From Frankia alni (GTDB lineage: Bacteria; Actinomycetota; Actinomycetes; Frankiales; Frankiaceae): DNA of 37,082 nt. Position numbers and translations under genes: made by a program. The DNA lies in the NCBI GenBank assembly GCA_026225295.1, contig JAMFSN010000112.1, positions 1 through 37,082 on the forward strand. Direction: 5' to 3'. Below the pieces are notes generated by a model. The model did no database searches, was not told where the DNA came from, and was given only the letters and a program-made list of their open reading frames with translations. Every line of letters begins with the position of its first letter. Positions within the stretch are counted from its first letter, which is position 1. Positions 18,045 through 25,855 of this stretch are shown here, one piece after another.

Positions 18045-19691
18045 ATGGGTGTTGGGGCGGCCCTCACGGCCGACGCGGACGACGAGCCGACCACCATCGG
18101 CCGGTCGGACGCGGCTCTGCTGTCCCGGGCCCGGCCCGACGCCCCCGAGCGGACCCCCAAACTCGCGGCCGGCGTCGCGCGCCGGATCGAGGACGACATT
18201 GTCGCCGCAGGGTGGCCGGTCGGCACCAACTTCGGTTCGGAACCGGGCCTCATTGACCGGTACGGAGTCAGCCGGGCGATCTTCCGGGAAGCGATCCGAC
18301 TGGTGGAGCACCATGAGGTCGCCTACATGCGGCGGGGGCGGTCCGGCGGACTGATCGTCCTGGAGCCGAAATCGTCGTCGGTCACGACCGCCGTCGCGGT
18401 GTATCTGGAATATGTGGGCACCAGCATCGACGCCGTGCTCCGGACCCGCCTCATCATCGAATCGTTGGCCGCCTCGCTCGCCGCCCAACGCATCACCGAA
18501 GCCGGGATCGCCCGCCTGCGGGACATCGCCCGCGAGGACGCGAGCGCCGACCACAATCTGGTCAAGCCGCACCATCAGCGGCTCCACCTGGCGATCGCCG
18601 AGCTGTCCGGCAATCCGATGGTCATCCTGTTCACCGAGGTCCTGGCCACCCTTACCGCCATGTACCTCAACGGTCCGGGCGGTCCGTTCCCGCTCACGTC
18701 GGGCGCCGGCGGCGACGACCCCCCCGCGGCCACCGGTTGCGCCGCCATCGAACGCGCGCATGTCCAGCTGGTCGAAGCGATCATTGCCGGGAACAGCTCG
18801 CTCGCCGAGCAACGGGCGGCCGCGCATCTGGAGGCCATCCGGTCCTGCCTGGCCGACCAGTCGGCCGCGACCGACTGGTCGCCCGCGGCCGCAGGTGCTG
18901 GGACCGGACCCACGGGGCCGGGGCCGTCCGAAGGTGGGACGTCCGAGGCCCGTCCGGTGACGGCCGGCGCCGCCGGGGAGACTCCACCCGCGCCGCCGCC
19001 CGACCTGCCCAGCGGCAAGCTCGCCGAGCTGGTCGCGGACGCCCTGCGGGCCGACATCTCGCGCGCCGGCTGGCCGGTCGACCGGGTCTTCGGCTCGGAA
19101 GCCGAGCTGCTGACCCGCTACGGCGTCAGCCGCGCGGTCCTGCGCGAGGCGATCCGACTGTTGGAACACCATTCGGTCGCGCGGATGCGGCGGGGGCCAG
19201 GTGGCGGTCTGGTCGTCGACCGGCCCGACCCGAGCGCCACCGTGGAGGCGACCGCCCGGTATCTGGAATACCGCCGGGCCACCCTTCACGACCTACGCGC
19301 GGTGCGGGATGCCCTCGAACTGGGGGCCGTCGAAATCGTCACCCGGCGGATCGACCGCCGGATCGCTCAGCGCCTCGAGAACGCCCTACTGGTCGACGCC
19401 GCGACGGCCGCCGACCGGGTCGCCCCCCGCGGCCACGAAATGCACACCGCGATCGCCGCCGAAACGGGCAACCAGGCGCTGGCCGTCTTCGTCCAGGTGC
19501 TCACCACCTTGTGGGATCACCACACGGCCGGTGCCTGTAGTCGACCCACGCCGATGCCCGTCGGCGAAATCGGGGCGTCGGTCGAACGGAGCCATCGGGG
19601 AATCGTGGATGCGATCACCGCCGGGGACAGCGGGCTGGCCCGCTTCCGCATGCTGCGGCATCTGGAGGCGCTCGACCCCTGGTGGGGTTGA
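18045..19691 (+). CDS. Single-chain tandem GntR/FCD transcriptional regulator
   Basis: 548 residues from ATG 18045 (a TTG two codons upstream is possible). Two complete GntR-FCD units lie in one chain. The first winged helix (~45-110: GSEPGLIDRYGVSRAIFREAIRLVEHH, wing RRGRSGGLIV) is followed by an FCD-like helical domain to ~270. After a Gly/Pro/Thr-rich linker (~280-320), a second winged helix (GSEAELLTRYGVSRAVLREAIRLLEHH, wing RRGPGGGLVV) leads into a second FCD domain ending HLEALDPWWG. Normal GntR/FCD proteins are ~230 residues and dimerise, so this looks like a fused pseudo-dimer after tandem duplication. Ligand and targets are unknown; the inverted repeat at 17981-18002 is a candidate site. 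Confidence 0.87.
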   Translation: MGVGAALTADADDEPTTIGRSDAALLSRARPDAPERTPKLAAGVARRIEDDIVAAGWPVGTNFGSEPGLIDRYGVSRAIFREAIRLVEHHEVAYMRRGRSGGLIVLEPKSSSVTTAVAVYLEYVGTSIDAVLRTRLIIESLAASLAAQRITEAGIARLRDIAREDASADHNLVKPHHQRLHLAIAELSGNPMVILFTEVLATLTAMYLNGPGGPFPLTSGAGGDDPPAATGCAAIERAHVQLVEAIIAGNSSLAEQRAAAHLEAIRSCLADQSAATDWSPAAAGAGTGPTGPGPSEGGTSEARPVTAGAAGETPPAPPPDLPSGKLAELVADALRADISRAGWPVDRVFGSEAELLTRYGVSRAVLREAIRLLEHHSVARMRRGPGGGLVVDRPDPSATVEATARYLEYRRATLHDLRAVRDALELGAVEIVTRRIDRRIAQRLENALLVDAATAADRVAPRGHEMHTAIAAETGNQALAVFVQVLTTLWDHHTAGACSRPTPMPVGEIGASVERSHRGIVDAITAGDSGLARFRMLRHLEALDPWWG

Positions 19692-19775
19692 CCGGCTCAG
19701 CCTTCGTTGTCCGTCCTGTTGCCTGCGCCCCGCGCGGGCTCAATATTTCCGGTACGCACTTCTAGTCTGACCGCC

Positions 19776-20720
19776 ATGCCTTTCACCTCTTTACGGATAC
19801 ACCGCGCGTCCGTTTCCCTCGCGATCGTCGCGATCCTCGCACTCACGCTCGCGGTGGCCCCGGTGAACGCCAGACCGGCCCGGGCCGACGATCCCATTTT
19901 CCTCGGGTGGACGGCCCTGCTTCCACCGCTGATCGATCAGTACACGCCCTCCCAGGCGACGGAATGCACCAATGGCGAGCCATCCTGCGTCAATGCGACA
20001 ATAACGAAAATGAATGACCAGTTCAATCAGTTGAGCGCGACCTGCGATCACCGGGCGCTCTTCGCCCTGGCCTATCTGCGAACCACCCAGAAGTATCAGG
20101 CGGTCGCGGCGCAGCCCGGCTATTTCAACGACACCGGGTACGTCAACACCGAGGACGCCGTATTCGCCTCGTACTACTTCCGGGCCTATGCGGACTGGGC
20201 GGCCGGGAACACCTCGGCGGTACCGACCGCCTGGCAGATCGCCTTTTCCGCCGCAACCGGCCGGAAGGTCAGCGGAGTGGGCGACTTCCTGCTCGGGATG
20301 AACGCCCACATCAACCGGGACCTGCCGTTCGTGCTCGCCTCCCTGGGCCTGGTCACCCCGGCTGGAGTCAGCCGGAAAGCCGACCACGACAAGGTCAATG
20401 TCTTCCTCAACCAGGTGATCAATCCGCTGCTGCAGGAGGCGGCGGCCCGCTTCGACCCGAGCGTCACCGACCTCGGTACGCCCTACGGCATCAGCTGGAC
20501 CGCCTTCATGCAGATCATCGAGGTCTGGCGGGAGGCGGCCTGGACGAACGCGGAACTGCTCGTCGACGCGCCGACCCCGGCAGCCCGGGCGCTGGCCGCG
20601 CAGACCATCGAAACGACCGCCGCGACCGAGGCGGCCACGCTGCGGACGACCTACAGCTATCTGCCGCTGGTGATGACCACCGGACCCCGGGACGCCTACT
20701 GCCAGGCCCACCACGGCTGA
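19776..20720 (+). CDS. Secreted DUF5995 family protein
   Basis: 314 residues from the ATG at 19776, chosen because it begins a clean signal peptide: basic RIHR, hydrophobic SLAIVAILALTLAVAPV, cleavage near ARPARADD. The mature part contains FLLGMNAHINRDLPFVLASLGL, the signature I associate with DUF5995, with many conserved His/Asp residues, and a Cys pair in ECTNGEPSC. Exported, function unknown. It stands alone and is convergent with the c-di-GMP gene across a long palindrome. Confidence 0.82.
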   Translation: MPFTSLRIHRASVSLAIVAILALTLAVAPVNARPARADDPIFLGWTALLPPLIDQYTPSQATECTNGEPSCVNATITKMNDQFNQLSATCDHRALFALAYLRTTQKYQAVAAQPGYFNDTGYVNTEDAVFASYYFRAYADWAAGNTSAVPTAWQIAFSAATGRKVSGVGDFLLGMNAHINRDLPFVLASLGLVTPAGVSRKADHDKVNVFLNQVINPLLQEAAARFDPSVTDLGTPYGISWTAFMQIIEVWREAAWTNAELLVDAPTPAARALAAQTIETTAATEAATLRTTYSYLPLVMTTGPRDAYCQAHHG

Positions 20721-20784
20721 GCGGTTCGCCGGCTCGTGACACCCGCGACCCGGCCGGCCACTGGGGGGCCGACCGGGCGCGAGT

Positions 20785-20818
20785 CGCCGCCCGCCGTGAC
20801 CGGTCACGGCGGGCGGCG
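20785..20818. terminator. 34-base perfect palindrome between convergent genes
   Basis: The left half CGCCGCCCGCCGTGACC (20785-20801) is the exact reverse complement of 20802-20818. It lies between the DUF5995 stop (20720) and the opposite-strand GGDEF-EAL stop (20821). In RNA it would form a ~15-bp GC-rich stem with a tight loop on both strands, so a bidirectional terminator is the likely role. No T-run follows on either side. Confidence 0.6.
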
Positions 20819-20820
20819 CG

Positions 20821-23730
20821 TCACCCGATACCGGCTGGCGGTACCGGATGTCCCAGGAAGTAGCCCTGCCCCTCGTCGCAGCCGAGCTGCCGGAGCAGGG
20901 TGCAGACTTCCGCGGTCTCGATGCCTTCGGCAATCACCCGCAGCCGCAGGTTGTGGGCGAGATCGATGATCGAGCGCACGATCGACTCGTCCCGCGGCTG
21001 ACTGGCCAGGTTCAGCACGAACGACTTGTCGATCTTGAGATTGTGGACCGGCAGGTCCCGCAGGTAGGCCAGGGACGAGTAGCCGGTGCCGAAGTCGTCG
21101 ACCGACATCCGGATGCCGGCGTCCCGGATCTGGGTGACCACCTTCATGGCGTTGCGCCGGTTGACCATCACGGCACTCTCGGTGAGCTCGAGTTCCAGGG
21201 CCTCGGGCGGCATCCGGGTCCGGGTGAGCTCGGCCTGGACCGTGGCCAGCAGGTCGGTGTCGTGCATCATGCGGGCCGAGACGTTCACCGCGACGGACAG
21301 CTCGCTGCCGGCTTCCCACCAGACCCGGGCCTGGTCGAGCGCCATGGCGAGCACCCGACGGGTCAACGGGCGCACCAGGTTGCTCTGTTCGGCGAACGGG
21401 ATGAACCGCCCGGGCTGCACCAGGCCGTGCCGCGGATGCTGCCAGCGCACCAACGCCTCGACCGCGCGCATCGCGCCGGTCCGCAGGTCGATCTTGGGCT
21501 GGTAGTGCAGCAGCAGCTGGTCGCCCTCGATGGCCTCCCGCAGGCCGCCGAGCAGCTCCAACCGCTCGCGGTGGTAAAGATCGCCGTCGCTGCTGTAGAT
21601 GACCGCGCCGGCCGCGTCGGCCTTGGCGCCGTACATCGCCACGTCCGCGCAGCGCAGCAGTGCGCCGGCGTCCCGCCCGTCGCCGGGGGCGAAGGCGATG
21701 CCGACGCTCCCGTCGACGTGCAACCCGAAGCCGTTGACGTCGATGCGTTCGGTGAGCGCCGCGCGGACCGCGGCCGCGACGGTGAGCGCCGTGGTCGCAG
21801 CCGCGACAGGGAGCGTGGTCGCGGCCGCCACAGGGAGCACCGTGGTCGCGGCCGCGACGGGAAGCGCCGTCGCCCCGGCCGGGACCGACGGCAGGAGGAT
21901 CGCGAACTCGTCCCCGCCCAGACGGGCCACCGTGGCCCCGGCCGCCTGTTCGGCGACCGTGCTGGTCAGCCGGCGGGCCACCTCGCACAGGACCCGGTCC
22001 CCCACGGCGTGACCGAGCGTGTCGTTGATTTCCTTGAAGTGGTCGAGGTCCATCAGCAGGAGCGCGACCCGGCGGCCCCGGGTGCCGGCCAACTCGACCG
22101 CCGCCGCGATCCGCTGGTGCAGCAGCGTCCGGTTGGCCAGACCGGTCAGGGGATCGCGCATCGCCATGGTGCGGATCCGGACCTCGTACCGGTCCCGCTC
22201 GATCGCCGCCCCGAGCACATTCGCGACCGACTGCACGAAGTCCGCCTCGTCCGACGTGAACTGGCGTTGGACGACGGAATGGGCGGCCAGGATCCCGTAC
22301 GGCCGGGTCCGGCCCCCGATGCGCGCGCCGACCGCGCTGACCACTCCCCGGTCGCGGAGCCAGGGCTCGTCCGCCAGCTCCGGGCGGTTGCGCAGGTCGT
22401 CGACCGCCATGGGGCGGTCACGCTCGAGTACCTGGCCGGCGAACGACGTCGGCGTCACCCGCGGCACCGGCCACCGGCGCACCGCGGCGGTGCGGTCGGC
22501 CGCCCGGTGGGTCAGGCTGACCCGGCCCGGTCCGTCGGCGCCGACGGTCGCCCGGGCCACGAGCCGGCCGGCCGCGTCCGGAGTCACCGCGGGCTCGTGC
22601 TCAAGCAGGTCACACAACGGCGTGCCCAGCATCGAGGCCACCATCCGGGTCGCGGCGGCCAGCAGCGCCGGCACGTTCCGGCCCGACAGGGCCCGCTGGC
22701 CGAGGCGGGCCAAACCGGCCTGCTGCCGCTCGACCCGCCGCAGGTCGGTGACGTCGTGCAGCACCAGTGCGAGCAGCTCCGCGCCGGACTCGTGCACGAA
22801 CGGGATCACCGAGACCCGCAACGCCCGCGGCGGGAGATCCGACCCCTCGGGGCCGGCCCGCTCGTCGCCCTCGGAGCCCGCCGTCTCGGGCGTCCGGTCG
22901 GTCCTCGGCGGGTCCGGGTCCGCGTCGGCATGGGGGTCGGTATCGGGGTCCGGCTTCCGATCGGGGTCCGCCGACGCGGCGCGGCCGAGATCGAAGTCCG
23001 CGAGCTGCGGGTGTCGGGTCCGGACGGCCACGGCGACCAGGCCCCACTCGCCACCCAGCGACCGACCGGCCCCGGGGCCGGGGCCGAACAGGGGGTACAA
23101 GCGCGCCAACGGCGCGCCGACCGGCTGGGTCACCCCGAGCATCCGGTCCACGACGCCCGATCCCCGCAGGAGACGCAGCTCGTGGTCGTAGACCGCCACT
23201 CCGACCGGCATCTCGTCGGGATTCGTACCCCGGGAGGCGAGCTCCAGCAGCACGGCATCCTCGCCGACGGCCTCGGCGCCGAGCCGACCCTCGGTGATGT
23301 CAACAATGGTGCCGACGTTGCCAACGATGATGCCGTCCGGGCCGCGCATGATGGTCGCCCGCAATTGGATCCAGCGGTAGCCGCCGTCCCGGCGCAGATA
23401 GCGGGTCTGGTGATGGCAGTGGTCCGCGCCGCCCGCGACGACCGCCATGAACAACGCGGTGGTCGACTCCCGCTCCTCGGGGTGCACGAATTCGAGAAAG
23501 TGCCGACCCAGGCTTTCGGCGGTGCTGAAACCGGTCAGGGTCGTCCAGGCCTGGTTCAGATAGGTCCAGAACCCCTCGGGGTCGGTTCGGAACACGACCT
23601 CCGACAGCGTGTCGAGCAGCGGCGGTAAGCCAGCACCGACCGGCATCACCGCGGGCGGAATGTCACCGAGCGTGTCGGCATCGGCAGGGAGGTCGGGGTT
23701 TGCGTGTTCAACGTCGCCGTCGGGGGACAT
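20821..23730 (-). CDS. PAS-GAF-GGDEF-EAL cyclic-di-GMP signalling protein
   Basis: About 969 residues from ATG 23730 (an in-frame ATG at 23826 would add 32 residues that do not resemble the family). Order: PAS (~35-150, LDTLSEVVFRTDPEGFWTY and RYRLRRDGGYRW-type motifs), a second degenerate PAS-like section with a Pro/Asp-rich insertion (~270), a GAF domain (~345-505), GGDEF (~515-700) with an intact RLGGDEF motif, and EAL (~715-965) with intact EALVRW, TESAVM, DDFGTGYSSL, DKSFV and EGIET. Both synthase and phosphodiesterase sites look competent, although in such hybrids one is often silent. It has no transmembrane segment, so it is a cytosolic sensor. An unusual PVAAATT repeat interrupts the GGDEF domain. 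Confidence 0.93.
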   Translation of the reverse strand: MSPDGDVEHANPDLPADADTLGDIPPAVMPVGAGLPPLLDTLSEVVFRTDPEGFWTYLNQAWTTLTGFSTAESLGRHFLEFVHPEERESTTALFMAVVAGGADHCHHQTRYLRRDGGYRWIQLRATIMRGPDGIIVGNVGTIVDITEGRLGAEAVGEDAVLLELASRGTNPDEMPVGVAVYDHELRLLRGSGVVDRMLGVTQPVGAPLARLYPLFGPGPGAGRSLGGEWGLVAVAVRTRHPQLADFDLGRAASADPDRKPDPDTDPHADADPDPPRTDRTPETAGSEGDERAGPEGSDLPPRALRVSVIPFVHESGAELLALVLHDVTDLRRVERQQAGLARLGQRALSGRNVPALLAAATRMVASMLGTPLCDLLEHEPAVTPDAAGRLVARATVGADGPGRVSLTHRAADRTAAVRRWPVPRVTPTSFAGQVLERDRPMAVDDLRNRPELADEPWLRDRGVVSAVGARIGGRTRPYGILAAHSVVQRQFTSDEADFVQSVANVLGAAIERDRYEVRIRTMAMRDPLTGLANRTLLHQRIAAAVELAGTRGRRVALLLMDLDHFKEINDTLGHAVGDRVLCEVARRLTSTVAEQAAGATVARLGGDEFAILLPSVPAGATALPVAAATTVLPVAAATTLPVAAATTALTVAAAVRAALTERIDVNGFGLHVDGSVGIAFAPGDGRDAGALLRCADVAMYGAKADAAGAVIYSSDGDLYHRERLELLGGLREAIEGDQLLLHYQPKIDLRTGAMRAVEALVRWQHPRHGLVQPGRFIPFAEQSNLVRPLTRRVLAMALDQARVWWEAGSELSVAVNVSARMMHDTDLLATVQAELTRTRMPPEALELELTESAVMVNRRNAMKVVTQIRDAGIRMSVDDFGTGYSSLAYLRDLPVHNLKIDKSFVLNLASQPRDESIVRSIIDLAHNLRLRVIAEGIETAEVCTLLRQLGCDEGQGYFLGHPVPPAGIG
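21791..21868. repeat. In-frame tandem repeat inside the GGDEF domain
   Basis: Three imperfect copies (24, 27 and 27 bases; each begins GTGGTCGC on the + strand) encode repeated V/L-PVAAATT units. They lie between the GGDEF motif and the domain's final strand, lengthening that loop by roughly 20 residues. The frame is kept. Confidence 0.8.
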
Positions 23731-23828
23731 GCGACGATATTGGCACTGACTCCGATCGCGCGCCCGGCACCGGACTGTAGCAATCGCGGCGTGTTGTGCG
23801 CACTCTCCACATCCAGCGACCATCATTC

Positions 23829-23843
23829 AATAGATGATCTATT
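23829..23843. promoter_or_regulatory. 15-base palindrome upstream of the GGDEF-EAL gene
   Basis: Perfect 7-base arms AATAGAT / ATCTATT around a single centre base, about 100 bases upstream of the ATG at 23730. It is strikingly AT-rich in GC-rich surroundings. A protein-binding operator is the likeliest reading; the binder is unknown. Confidence 0.4.
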
Positions 23844-24163
23844 TTAGATGCCTGTTTTATCTTGGCCCGCGATACCGCGCACGGCGTCGGGCGATGAGAG
23901 GTTCGTCGTCCGGAGATGCTGCGGGTCTTCGACGCGTTGTTCGGGGCGCACCGGGACCGGCGACGTTCGGGATGACCGACGATCAGTAGCAGCGACCCCG
24001 CTACCGGTAGCGGCCACGTACACCCCACCGACCCGGCGCACTACCCGCTGACCAGCCGAAACACGCCAGGTAGCAGGTAACGGCACCACACGCCCGCGGC
24101 TCGAAAACCGCCCCACGGCGTGCCCGGCGCCCCGCCGCAACCGCTACCCCGGAAAGGACTCCC
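23844..24163. other. Intergenic region with a 16-base palindrome; no gene recognised
   Basis: No convincing coding sequence. It contains the perfect palindrome CCGCTACCGGTAGCGG (23998-24013) with related CGCTACC and GGTAGC words nearby (~24069, ~24141), and ends in GGAAAGGA before a GTG at 24164. It marks the transition from typical GC-rich chromosome into AT-richer DNA. Confidence 0.45.
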
Positions 24164-24500
24164 GTGGACGACCCGACCACCATCCCGCCGGAACCGCACG
24201 CTTTCGACGCGTACCAGGATTGTGGAGCGCCGGAACCGCAACCCTCAGCCGCGGATAGCGTGCATCCCCAACCCGGGGTCAGACACGGACGCTCAGAACG
24301 GAACCCGTACGAACGGCTGGATGTACCGACTCGATCCGAAATCTTACCGGTGCAACGAGATAGTCATCGAGATGCCGGGACAGGGCGAACCCGTCTGCCG
24401 CCCCGCGTTCTCGAATGCGACGTATACCTCGGCATCGGTCCGATTCGTGCCCTCGAATGAAATCACGCAGAACAAGACATCACCACCCCCCGCCGTATGA
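24164..24500 (+). pseudogene. Small hypothetical gene, probably frameshifted
   Basis: A GTG with a good GGAAAGGA ribosome site opens MDDPTTIPPEPHAFDAYQDCG. Downstream, protein-like sequence continues in a different frame (NGWMYRLDPKSYRCNEIV through VRFVPSNEITQNK to a stop at 24500). Joining the two needs one frameshift near 24250-24300. Either this is a small ~110-residue gene broken by an indel, or only one part is expressed. No family recognised. It lies at the start of the compositionally odd segment. Confidence 0.3.
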
Positions 24501-24540
24501 TTCATCTAGTTCCCCAATCCCGTTTTGCCTTTTGTGGAGC

Positions 24541-24637
24541 GCCGTTCCCGGTCGTAGATCCGCTGTTCATCCCCTTCTCGGCGGGCAGGCCGTTTCCGCG
24601 GCCCGCCCCGGACAAACGGTCTACGACCGGGAACGGC
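24541..24637. repeat. Nested inverted repeat with 18-base perfect arms
   Basis: The left arm GCCGTTCCCGGTCGTAGA (24541-24558) is the exact reverse complement of 24620-24637. Inside the 61-base interval a second inverted pair GGCGGGC / GCCCGCC (~24580-24606) can form an inner stem. The arms carry the CGGTCGTAGA word found twice more in this segment. It lies downstream of the small minus-strand gene ending at 24685. Candidates are a terminator, an origin-like structure of a mobile element, or paired regulator sites. Confidence 0.6.
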
Positions 24638-24684
24638 AGTTCATAGGACGAGCCGAAACGCAACCCGCCGGGCGTGCATGCACG

Positions 24685-24906
24685 TTAGGGTCGGTCCCGA
24701 GCAGGGCCAGACTCGCCCGGTGCCACCGGCGTGACCGTCATGTGTGTGTAGGCGGGCGATAGGTTGAAACCACCCTCCGCGAGTTGCTTGGCACCCATCG
24801 AGCGCGCATGATTCTCGGACGGCACCCAGACGACAAACGCGGTGATCTGTGTTCCGGTCATCCTACTGACCAGGGCGACACGAAACGGGGTATCTTCCTT
24901 AGTCAT
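24685..24906 (-). CDS. Small hypothetical protein of the island
   Basis: 73 residues, MTKEDTPFRVALVSRMTG then ITAFVVWVPSENHARS and AYTHMTVTPVAPGES. The alternating strand/helix pattern and codon use look protein-like, and the start and stop are clean. The translation suggests a small alpha/beta protein; no motif or family recognised. No strong ribosome site is visible. It is the last of three minus-strand genes behind the XRE regulator (gap 142 bases to the preceding gene). Confidence 0.5.
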   Translation of the reverse strand: MTKEDTPFRVALVSRMTGTQITAFVVWVPSENHARSMGAKQLAEGGFNLSPAYTHMTVTPVAPGESGPARDRP

Positions 24907-25048
24907 GGCTGTATCGGCATTTCCGCGCGCCCCAACGTCCCGTCAAAAGTCAGCGCGAGAGTATCGAGGCAAAGAATCGAAATTCCGGGATCACCCCGCC
25001 CTACGTCAACGGGCAATGCCCGTACGATGCGACCCGGCAGACGTTCAG

Positions 25049-25645
25049 TCACGATTCCTCGCCCTCACCCTCTGCGACGTCATCAAAAATGAGGGTGAGA
25101 GATTCGTTTTCCCGTTTAAAGTCGGCGGCCTCGTCGTGAAGATAGTCCACCAAGACCAGCCGAGAGCCAGGCCTATTGTGAAGGTGCATGTGCCCAATTG
25201 CAATCTCAGCGGGCAGTGCTCCGAATGGAATCTCAACGTGAGACTGTCCGTGCCGTTCCTTCGGGACAATGCGGTGCTGTGGGACGGGGATCTTAGAGCG
25301 GGATAGCGCGACCGCCGTGCGTCGAGCGGCCGGTACGGGCGGCTCACTCTCGTCCAACGGTTCACCAGCCGTAGGGACCCCCGAGGCCAGTGTAGGCGTC
25401 CGAGCCGGAGATGTGCGAAACGTCAGGATGAGATCCGTTTCACGTTCCGAGATATGGCCAATGAGCTTGGCAGCGCTCCCCAAAGCGCAGAGAATACCCG
25501 CGAGGTTTTCCGCCGACGTCAGCAGCGGAGCACTAATTGTGACGGTATCCTGTGTTCGCGCGACGGTAGACACCCCCGACACGGCATAGTCACGCTCACG
25601 TTGCGGCAGACCAGAAGGATAGCGGTCGGCGGGTTCATCGCTCAT
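25049..25645 (-). CDS. Hypothetical protein of the island
   Basis: 198 residues from ATG 25645 (MSDEPADRYPSGL); an in-frame start further upstream would run into a palindromic promoter region. Residues ~30-80 (VTISAPLLTSAENLAGILCALGSAAKLIGHI then ETDLILTFR) look like a small alpha/beta domain. A Pro/Ala-rich linker follows, then a C-terminal strand-rich half (HVEIPFGALPAEIAIGHMHL, LVLVDYLHDEAADFKRENESLTLIFDD). No family recognised. Codon use is less GC-biased than in the flanking chromosome. It lies 210 bases downstream of the XRE-TPR gene on the same strand. Confidence 0.55.
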   Translation of the reverse strand: MSDEPADRYPSGLPQRERDYAVSGVSTVARTQDTVTISAPLLTSAENLAGILCALGSAAKLIGHISERETDLILTFRTSPARTPTLASGVPTAGEPLDESEPPVPAARRTAVALSRSKIPVPQHRIVPKERHGQSHVEIPFGALPAEIAIGHMHLHNRPGSRLVLVDYLHDEAADFKRENESLTLIFDDVAEGEGEES

Positions 25646-25650
25646 AACAT

Positions 25651-25719
25651 GGCACCCTAGGGCGTGCCAAGGTCGTCGGGGTTCACACCTGTTAACCCTG
25701 TGGGTCGACATCTGTGAAC
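25651..25719 (-). promoter_or_regulatory. Palindrome and paired GTTCACA boxes before the 25049-25645 gene
   Basis: Directly upstream of the ATG at 25645 is GGCACCCTAGGGCGTGCC (25651-25668), a near-palindrome around CCCTAGGG. Further up is an inverted pair GTTCACA (25681-25687) / TGTGAAC (25713-25719), with a third GTTCACA at 25839-25845. The arrangement suggests operator sites for a regulator, most simply the upstream XRE protein; this is inference. Confidence 0.4.
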
Positions 25720-25855
25720 TCGTTCGATCATCGACACGGGCGACGGAGCGATACCCGGCCGCGCAGGCCCCCGAATGGCAGGCGCCGGACAGGTTATCGG
25801 TCGTAGATGGACAAACAACGCGAGATGCCTCTCCCGCCGTTCACAGTTTGCGGAC

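Noticed and set aside
20848-23628. Very long plus-strand open frame of ~920 codons
   Set aside because: It lies entirely antisense to the clear PAS-GAF-GGDEF-EAL gene and has His/Gln/Arg-rich composition with no domain.
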